From Pomphorhynchus laevis (taxonomy: Eukaryota; Acanthocephala; Palaeacanthocephala; Echinorhynchida; Pomphorhynchidae): 64,000 nt of DNA. Location: assembly GCA_012934845.2 (NCBI GenBank), contig WNNJ02002427.1, forward strand, positions 62,001-126,000, given 5' to 3'. The notes beneath the pieces were generated by a model. It saw only the letters and a list, made by a program, of their open reading frames with translations. It did no database searches and was not told the origin of the DNA. This document shows positions 56,712-64,000 of the stretch, one piece after another; the stretch's first letter is position 1, and every line of letters begins with the position of its first letter. A program made the translations under genes and the position numbers.

Positions 56712-59479
56712 ATTATTGTATTTTTATTCAATAATCGCCTAATTATTTTTCTCTTCGTTTTAATATAAAATATTTTAAATTTATAGATATTTACCACAAA
56801 AGTTAAAACTATAATTAAAAACACTATTTATTTCGCATAAGTACATTGCTTATCTAACAACTATCATTTAAAAGCACAGTAAGATTTGCTTTAGCATGCG
56901 ATCAAAGTCTAACGCTGTGCATTTCGAAATGTATACGATCTTTACTTAGACATATTTTTTTACTATTATATAAATATGATATTTTGAAATGTTTTACTTT
57001 TGTCAAAGTAAATAATTAAATTTAAAAAATATAGTATAAAATGTTCATTGTTCCAATAAACTCACTATATTGTGGTTTTTTGTCTTTTATACTAAATTGC
57101 TTCATACAGTTTTTAGAATAAGACAATATAGAACCTTATAAATATAGCATCATATAAAAACGGATGAATTTTATATGGCTTTTGATATTATGGGGCTTTA
57201 CAAACCTATGACAATAACTATTATTTCATTAAATAATATGTATTATTTCATTTATATGAAAAAATAAATAACCTCTTCATTTTCGCTGATATTTCTATTC
57301 TCGTCTATTATCAACAGATTTTGTGGCTACACTATTTATATCACGTACAGGTAAATATACATATCATCGTTATGTTTACTATATTAAAAAGATATAAATT
57401 GCACTGTCAAGTAAATCAATATTCTATCGGGCTCTAGCTCTATTTCCGGTATTTGGTATAATGGGAAATCATATAAAACGCAAATGATATGAATTTATTT
57501 GATGAAATACATATCTGCATTTCTTAATGCCGATATGTGTTGATTATTTTGTGGTCTTCTTAATTATTAACATGGACGCAACTTAAACAACGTCGACACA
57601 TCATTTTCCCTAAAAATTGAGCACATTACCGTATAGGGCACAATCATAAAAGATAACGAAATTGGCATCGAATTAATTATTTCGTACGAATCAGATCAGT
57701 TAACTAAGGAATTTATGTAATTTGTACTAGGTAAAAACATCTTATTAGCAACAACATGAGCTAGAAGTCAAAAAGAGAATCGAATTATCATTCATTCGAA
57801 TGTTGCCTAGCAACAAAATTTTCAATAGCATGTCCTCCTAATGACCGCTAATCCTTATTCTTATGCATCGTCTGCTATTTATAAGTCAATTTTTAAAAAT
57901 TGACTTCTATGAAATTTTAAATTTAACTTTACAAATGTAAATTATATAAAATCTTATATAATAGCTTATTTCTTATAATTATTTATTATTACCTTTTTAT
58001 TATTTAATTTAATTTTTATTAAGCATTATTTTTAATTTATAAATAATTTAATATACGTAGATTCAGTTAGCTGATTTGTCCTACTGACAAGTTATTATTG
58101 ACGTGTGGACTTTGTTTTAACCGGTAATACTAAAACTGCATTATTGATACGACTATTTTTCTGCTTATTTTCAAGAAGTTTGATGGATTTTTTCTTATAA
58201 TTTGGAATTATACATCAACAAAATATTATTAAAATATTAAATTCACAATTTATAAATCAATAAAATATTATTAAAAATAAATATAAAATGTTATTAAAAA
58301 TAAATTTAAATTCTTAAGAGGAAAATTTTTATACTTTAATAGACTAATAAATAACAGAAGTTGGATCAGAATAAGGATTAGCAGTCATCAATAGGAACTG
58401 TTATATATGGGGCCAAATACGTTGCTAAGGACGTATTTCCTTTTTTTAAGATTGATTATATAGTATCTTATTCTAATACAAAGTAGATTATTTATTATCC
58501 ATCCATAAAAATGTAAGTTTAAGAAGAGTTTAATGTGAGTTTAATAAAAATAAGAGTTTAAGAGCTTACGTATTTTTTACTATTTGTAAATTAAATATAA
58601 TGCTAAATAATAAATAATAAATATGAATAATAAATATAAATAATAAAATTATTTAATTATTTGATAATAAATAAAAAGTATAAATATACATATTTATAAT
58701 TGATAAATATGTGCTTTATACGATTTTATCAGGTTTTAACCCCTATTCCTTTAATACTTTATATTAGAGGAATTATATTCTTATTATATTCTAATTATTA
58801 TTTTTATTTATTTTGTTGATTTATATAGTGTAAATTTGATATTTTATTATATTTTGTTGCTGAAAAAATCAATAAACTTATAAAGAATCTTATAACAATT
58901 ATTTATTTTATTATTTAATAAATTTAAATTCTTAAGAGGAAAGTTTTTATGGATTTATAATAAACATGATGATTTTTATTAGAATAATATACTTGATATT
59001 CAAATTTCATCAAATAAAATACATCATTAGCATGCCTTTGGACCAGCTGCTATGTTGGGTCAAGAATAGTGGCCGAAACATGATAACATATCACTTCATC
59101 CTGATGACTTCAAATCATTATTTTGATACATCGTTTGTTATTTATTAGTCAATTCATAAAAATTGACTTTATTTTAAATTTCAATTTTTTATTTTAACTT
59201 GATGTAAATTATAAAAAATCTTAAAACAATTATTTATTTTATTATTTAATTATTAAATTTTGATTTAGCATTATTATGTTTTGTTTATTTTATAATTATA
59301 TTAAATACGTAGACTCAGTTAGCTGATTTGATTTGTTCTACTATCATGTTATTATTGACCTGTGAACTTTGTTTTCCCGGTAATATGAACTCTGTCAAAA
59401 TACTGAAACTATGTATTATTAGTCACGACGTTATTAGTCACGTTTTTTTTTCACAAGTTTGATGAATTATTAATTTAAA
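56712..59479. other. Intergenic A+T-rich DNA with a diverged direct repeat
   Basis: No gene recognised. A segment at about 57860-58150 returns at about 59110-59420: TATTTATAAGTCAATT, AAAAATTGACTT, ACGTAGATTCAGTTAGCTGA, GTTATTATTGAC and ACTTTGTTTT...CCGGTAATA, with many small differences. A second shared block is AAATTCTTAAGAGGAAAATT at 58308 and 58925. Confidence 0.5.
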
Positions 59480-59735
59480 AAAGAGAGAAGTTTGCATCCC
59501 AAGGTGTTTACACTTTAAAATGTAAACTGTTTCACGTGATCACGTTTAAGAGACCAGGTAATTGTCAATGGCCAGATCGCGTAGCGCGTGGAATGAAGGT
59601 GGTAGATCTTTATAGATCTAGTTCCAGCCTGCAACCGCCTTAAGCAGGGCAGCCCCTTGCCAGATGCTGCTGGATGGCCCGATGTAAGTTTAGTCTGAGT
59701 CAACTAAGCTAGGTGACAACACCGAAAAAGCAACT
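59480..59735. other. GC-richer island of unknown nature
   Basis: About 50% G+C in a 25% background, from GTTTACACTTTAAAATGTAA (an inverted pair) to CAACTAAGCTAGGTGACAAC. Contains GGTAGATCTTTATAGATCTA and CAGCCCCTTGCCAGATGCTG. No long open frame with a known motif. It could be a SINE, a non-coding RNA or a piece of a mobile element. Confidence 0.35.
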
Positions 59736-59826
59736 TTAAAATTATGACATAAATTTACATGTACTCAACCAGATTGGAAAAATACGTAAGTACTAATGAT
59801 TTCAATTTTAGATCTTTTAAATGTAA

Positions 59827-60347
59827 CAGAAAAATTGTATAGTTTGTGATGTTATAAATAATAATAATTGTATCGTAAGTAATACGACAAACAAATGTTT
59901 TTCATTAAATATTAATAATAATTGTAACTGCAATACCGCAGGTGTAGTGTATCTAATACAATGCACATGTGGATTGCAATATATAGGAAAAACATATCAA
60001 ATGTTAAAAACTAGGTTTAGGCAACACATATATAATATGCAGCATAATAGTCAAACTATATTTTATAAGCATATTAGATTAATAGTACATGATATTAAAA
60101 ATGTAAATGATTTATTTTAGAACATATTGTTGAAGAAAACATATCAATATTAAACCAAAAGGTATTAGAAAGAGAAGATTTTTGGATTAAAATGTTTAAT
60201 TCCATGTACCCATTAGAATTGAATGACGTGATAAAAGGAATTGGCAGAAGTAGTATAGTACATAATAAACAACTATATTATAATAATCCGGTTAAACGCA
60301 AACTGAGAAGTCATGGCAATAAAAGGAATAAGAAAAATAGACTTTAA
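59827..60347 (+). mobile_element. Penelope-like element, C-terminal GIY-YIG endonuclease fragment
   Basis: Frame 59827-60120 reads CIVCDVI, then NCNCNTAGVVYLIQCTCGLQ and YIGKTYQMLKTRFRQHI. This is the GIY-YIG nuclease of Penelope-like elements (typical wording GVIYLL.C.CGLQYVGRT...L..R..EH) with the usual cysteine-rich segment before it. A second frame, about 60124-60347, continues with VEENISILNQKVLEREDFWI, KMFNSMYPLELNDV and a basic tail ending NKKNRL. One frame change separates them, and no reverse transcriptase is found upstream, so it is a dead 5'-truncated copy. The LINE at 60560-63800 lies directly beside it in the opposite orientation. Penelope-like elements are known to carry hammerhead ribozymes elsewhere. 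Confidence 0.85.
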
Positions 60348-60559
60348 AATATTAAAAAAATATATGTATATAAATGAACAATTAGAAATATTAAAACAAC
60401 TTTTAAGAGATAATAAGCTGAAAGATCTTTATGTAAATATAAGAAGTTTTTTAAAAATAATCATTTGTTCAATAAATCAAAGATAAATTAACGAACATGA
60501 TAGGTTGAGTTGTATAATAGACAGTTATTGTAATGTAGAATACTATAATCATACAATAA

Positions 60560-63500
60560 ATTTTTTTTTTTTAAACGTGATGCGTCAAATAATTTAAAAG
60601 AATATTGTACGTTTTTTCATTTAGCGCGCAGGGCGATTGCGAGCAGAACGGGCACCCCGAACGCATAAAGAAATTGAGCGAGCCAGTTGTATGCCAATCG
60701 TTGACCGAAGACGTGTCAATTCCTCTGCATATGTGTGTCTTTTTCTAATTGCCAATTTACGAGCAATGCGCTGAATTATCGTGACCGACGATTTACTTTC
60801 ACCACCAAAACAAGAAAACACCAATGGCGCAAAGTTTGCCCTCTCTATTAGTATGACTCTCTCTTGATACTTTGCGATTTTTCGCTTTTCGTGGAATTCA
60901 AAGGCGGACGTTGTTGACTTCGAGAGGTTGGACGGCGCGAATGCGTTGAATACGCATGTGTCGAATAAAGTTCGCTCAGAACGACCTCCGTAAAATCCAT
61001 AGCAAGCAATGTCTAAACGTGCTTCATGATCTCTAGAAGTGCTTGTGCGCTCGAACACGATACTATGATGTACTGATTTCAAAGCTGGTTCTGTCTGGAC
61101 ATTATCGCAAATTTCGGTCATGGTATTGGATAATATATCACGAATCAAATCGTGTCTAATCGAAGGATGACCTCCAGTTGGACAAGTTAGTGAGTGTGCC
61201 AGTGATGTTCGTTCACCGCATGGGCAATGTAAGGGAACATCGCAAGACAGTCTATTGTACCGAGCTCCAATTGCATCCCGAAATTCCATATTATTAAGAC
61301 GAGTACAACGGTCATTTGTAGGATACGTGGATAGCCATGAGGAAGCACCCTTGACTTGTAGGTGCTCCAATATGCATATAGTAGTTTTATCTAAATCAGA
61401 TAGCTTATCCATAAGTAGCGATTTGTGCATCTCGTTTTTTGATGTGCGTATCTGGGAAATATACTTATCTTGCTCCGCCTTTAACTCAACCCCATACAAG
61501 CCGCCTAAATAAGGAAGACATAGCTTCTCAGAGTTTTCGAACTCTACTTGTGCTGTGACTCGTGGGTCAACTATGCCTAGACCACCATGTCTTAATGGGA
61601 GCGAAAATAATGGCCACATGGAATTGTCGTTCGTTGAGTTCAAATTAAAAAGTTCGTCAAAGCGACGCCGAATAGTATCATTTAATTCATCGAACCAGCC
61701 ATTTAAGCAATTCGTCGTTCGTTGCATGTGTATATATTTATGCTGCAAAGCTCTGGTCATACTAGCATAGCTTACCTGTAAATCAATAACACCGACGTCA
61801 GCTAAACGATCAACAAGTAAGCAGTATTTAGAAATTTTGGAGCTTATCGTTTTGTGAATATAATTATCATCCCCGATCGGAGCACCCAATACTATGGTTC
61901 CATCGACGGCGATTTTTATTCCTGTGTCTTTAAACAGTTTGTACATATCAGTGGCTTTATCAGGTGTAGTTAGCAGCACACACTTTTCTTTATTTATATT
62001 GAATCCAAAAGCAGGTCCGTGTTCGCATAGAAATTTGAATGAGTTGTAGATTTGATTAGTTTCACCGACTAAATTACCATCATCCGCGTACCAGAATTGA
62101 TTGATACGAGGGAATTTGTCTTCGATGACCTTCAATAGCGGTATGGTCGCTACTGCGTAAGCAGACATTGATAGTACATCGCCCTGTGTGAAGCCTTCGT
62201 AAGATGTTATAAATTCATTTCCAATCGATAATTGGGATGGACTATCATAGAGGTTGTGCAATACTGTAGACATCGATGGACATATGCGAGAAATGTTAAT
62301 AAGAGCTGCTGATCTGTTAATTCTATTAAATGCATTATCTGCGTCGATCGTCAAAAGAACTGCGTCAGGATTTCTGAACAAGCAATCACGAACTGCGTGG
62401 GTGACACACTCAACTCCGGCTCGCTGACCAGCACACATTTGTAATCGTCCACAAACTTGTTGTATGTCGTCTGAAAGGAGAGAGAGAATAGCCTTTGACA
62501 TTATTCTTCTACTAACGTCTCCAATGCCTATAGGCCTTATACCTGATTCTTTCGTTAAGGCAATTAATCTATTAGTAGTCAGTACTTTTGTAACATCATT
62601 AGGCAAGTGTTCAGTTGCTAGAGACCGTGCAAATATTGAGAGAGCTTCAGCCAATTGTATTGATTCGTTACCAAATTTTGTTAGCATATTCATCCAAGCT
62701 AACGCATCTAAGCCAGAAGGACCTGCACCACCTTTCACCCGTTTGGCCATGTGTATAATTAATTCACTGTTAATAGAATCGAATATCACTGAATGGAAAC
62801 TTGGAGCAGTAATTTGGACCTTCCAGTTAATAGCATCTGGATTCAATGGAGCCTGCGCAGGGTGTTTGTCAAGTAATAATTCTCGTACGGATCTAGAACC
62901 AACCAAATCATCAGGTAGCAAGGGAACTCCAACTTTAGACTCAGGATCTAAAAGATGTATTGCTGTGCTCAATCTAGAGCTCTCTACTAGTGAGATGAAG
63001 CTTTTGCGCCAGTCGTTTGTTTTTGGTGATTTCACTTTCAATGTTTTCATACTTTGCAGCGCCAAGGCTTCCGCATATAATTTACCAAATTCATTCTTGA
63101 ACCACAGATCTAGTCGTCGTGATAAAGTTGCTTTTAATGATTTAATAGTATTACGTACGTTCCTTTGTAGAATTAGATGACTAAAGATTATGTACTTATG
63201 AAAATCTTCCGAATTAGTTAACGAATCCCTGTATATACGTGCAAGCTCTGATATAAATTTTTTGGATTCTATACATTTCGGAAGTCTGAATAAGTTAGGT
63301 TGCCAATGTACAACTCTCGTAAAGATGTCGATCACGGATAAATTTTCAGAGTCTCCTGATGTATCGTATGTGCAATCGATAATTAGTGGATGAGCAACAT
63401 GACAACCTCTATAATATGACATTGATAGGTTTGAATTAGTTTGTTTCATGGTTGACATAGACACATTAGTTATATCAGTTGGACTGGAATCAACATGATG

Positions 63501-63800
63501 ATTTGTACAATTTACTGCGGAACAGTTTAAGCAAAATATTTTCTTCTTAGCACACTGACAGCCTTTGCATTTCGCGTTTGGGCCATTGCATGAACAGCAT
63601 TTCAGCTCAGTCGCAGGTTTGCCCTTTGGCATTAATTGAGGATTGTTATTTGCTTTGTATTTAGATTGTAATTTGTGTAATTTGCTATCGTTGTCTTTAT
63701 CGTTGATTGTCGTTCTTATCGTTGATTGTCGTTTGTAAGATGTTGTAATTGTATGTTATTTTATCTTGTATGTTATTTATTGTAAGATGTTTTAATCAAG
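60560..63800 (-). mobile_element. Apparently intact R2/NeSL-like LINE with poly(A) tail
   Basis: On the minus strand: a CAA-rich 5' UTR with repeated ACGACAATCAACGATAA (63660-63790), the 1003-codon ORF (63632-60621), a 3' UTR of about 48 bp, and a run of 12 A (12 T at 60561-60572 on the plus strand). An open frame of this length in A+T-rich DNA means a recent insertion. I found no convincing target-site duplication: TACTATAATCATACAATAAA beside the tail is only loosely like CTAATAATAACAATAAA near 63880. Confidence 0.85.
60621..63632 (-). CDS. LINE polyprotein: cysteine cluster, reverse transcriptase, zinc finger, restriction-like endonuclease
   Basis: 1003 residues starting MPKGKPATELK. Residues 12-46 form a cysteine cluster (CCSC..., CKGCQC, CLNC, CTNHH) that probably binds nucleic acid. 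Reverse transcriptase runs from about 300 to 560: GPSGLDALAW 304-313, IRPIGIGDVSRR 365-376, DADNAFNRIN 430-439 (first catalytic aspartates), FTQGD 482-486, YADD 515-518. A thumb region follows, then a CPCG...H...C zinc finger at 803-817 and a PD-(D/E)XK-type nuclease with RLDI (D874), FDTCV (D891) and EFHEKRKIAKY (E915, K918/K921). This order is that of R2/NeSL-type LINEs, which nick DNA with the C-terminal nuclease and prime reverse transcription there. No stop or frame change, so it may still be active. The 238-codon plus-strand frame at 62464-63180 is antisense noise. Confidence 0.92.
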   Translation of the reverse strand: MPKGKPATELKCCSCNGPNAKCKGCQCAKKKIFCLNCSAVNCTNHHVDSSPTDITNVSMSTMKQTNSNLSMSYYRGCHVAHPLIIDCTYDTSGDSENLSVIDIFTRVVHWQPNLFRLPKCIESKKFISELARIYRDSLTNSEDFHKYIIFSHLILQRNVRNTIKSLKATLSRRLDLWFKNEFGKLYAEALALQSMKTLKVKSPKTNDWRKSFISLVESSRLSTAIHLLDPESKVGVPLLPDDLVGSRSVRELLLDKHPAQAPLNPDAINWKVQITAPSFHSVIFDSINSELIIHMAKRVKGGAGPSGLDALAWMNMLTKFGNESIQLAEALSIFARSLATEHLPNDVTKVLTTNRLIALTKESGIRPIGIGDVSRRIMSKAILSLLSDDIQQVCGRLQMCAGQRAGVECVTHAVRDCLFRNPDAVLLTIDADNAFNRINRSAALINISRICPSMSTVLHNLYDSPSQLSIGNEFITSYEGFTQGDVLSMSAYAVATIPLLKVIEDKFPRINQFWYADDGNLVGETNQIYNSFKFLCEHGPAFGFNINKEKCVLLTTPDKATDMYKLFKDTGIKIAVDGTIVLGAPIGDDNYIHKTISSKISKYCLLVDRLADVGVIDLQVSYASMTRALQHKYIHMQRTTNCLNGWFDELNDTIRRRFDELFNLNSTNDNSMWPLFSLPLRHGGLGIVDPRVTAQVEFENSEKLCLPYLGGLYGVELKAEQDKYISQIRTSKNEMHKSLLMDKLSDLDKTTICILEHLQVKGASSWLSTYPTNDRCTRLNNMEFRDAIGARYNRLSCDVPLHCPCGERTSLAHSLTCPTGGHPSIRHDLIRDILSNTMTEICDNVQTEPALKSVHHSIVFERTSTSRDHEARLDIACYGFYGGRSERTLFDTCVFNAFAPSNLSKSTTSAFEFHEKRKIAKYQERVILIERANFAPLVFSCFGGESKSSVTIIQRIARKLAIRKRHTYAEELTRLRSTIGIQLARSISLCVRGARSARNRPAR

Positions 63801-63814
63801 AAAAATTTTACTTT

Positions 63815-63877
63815 GTGTGTTTAAGCTGTTAAATATTTTTGTTTAACAGCTTAAACACACAGTTTAAGCTGTTAAAT
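63815..63877. repeat. Perfect 19-bp inverted repeat with an extra arm
   Basis: GTGTGTTTAAGCTGTTAAA at 63815-63833 and its exact reverse complement at 63842-63860, loop 8 bases, followed by a third copy of TTTAAGCTGTTAAAT at 63863-63877. It lies just beyond the 5' end of the LINE. Confidence 0.85.
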
Positions 63878-64000
63878 GCTAATAATAACAATAAAAATAT
63901 ACACTGACCATAAAATTTATTAATTAATGTATAGAAAACATAAATATAGCCGGACTTTTAAATAATTCTAAAAGTAAAGAAATAATAGGGTCAGATTTAA

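Noticed and set aside
59515-59703. 62-residue minus-strand frame in the GC-rich island
   Set aside because: No recognisable domain; the openness follows from the local G+C content.
62464-63180. 238-residue plus-strand frame
   Set aside because: It lies entirely antisense to the 1003-codon LINE ORF and shows no motif of its own.

Overview
The window is animal (metazoan) nuclear DNA, roughly three quarters A+T. It has split genes with GT-AG introns and several families of retroelement. Two conserved animal genes anchor it: the 3' end of the chaperonin subunit gene CCT5 (706-3799, + strand) and an apparently complete USP32-type ubiquitin hydrolase gene (23089-56711, + strand, at least 27 exons). 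I cannot name the species. The high A+T, the R2/NeSL-like LINEs with a cysteine-rich head and the Penelope-like element fit several invertebrate groups, and nothing here decides between them.

Layout. 1-256: fragment of a restriction-endonuclease-type LINE on the minus strand, cut by the window edge. 706-3799: last three CCT5 exons, with a tRNA-like repeat in each intron. 3894-6714: two intronless MPS1/TTK-like kinase genes on the minus strand. 6715-8884: A+T-rich DNA with tandem and palindromic repeats. 8885-22210: a LINE graveyard with four different, mostly 5'-truncated or decayed elements. 23089-56711: the USP32 gene, whose introns hold most of the other mobile DNA. 56712-59830: repeat-rich intergenic DNA. 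59827-60347: C-terminus of a Penelope-like element with its GIY-YIG endonuclease. 60560-63800: an apparently whole LINE on the minus strand with a 1003-codon ORF, a short 3' UTR and a poly(A) tail.

The most unusual part is 27951-32935, inside a USP32 intron. Three tandem-repeat families (units about 443, 360 and 393 bp) lie back to back, two of the junctions being TA microsatellites. Each family carries hammerhead self-cleaving ribozyme parts (CUGANGA, GAAAC, GUC, with matching helices). In the first family they form a contiguous type I hammerhead. In the other two the parts occur in a permuted order that only folds as a hammerhead across two neighbouring units or two molecules. A fourth, shorter dispersed family (8.3, 11.8, 16.5, 23.9, 24.7, 25.9, 35.7 and 36.1 kb) has a compact hammerhead-like core whose helix II changes by compensating substitutions. 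Together with the Penelope-like endonuclease fragment this resembles the retrozyme/Penelope partnership known from plants and animals, but the permuted arrangement, the inverted multi-unit arrays and the sense orientation within a host intron look new.

All ribozyme and exon calls were made by eye from the sequence; none was folded, aligned or searched by computer.
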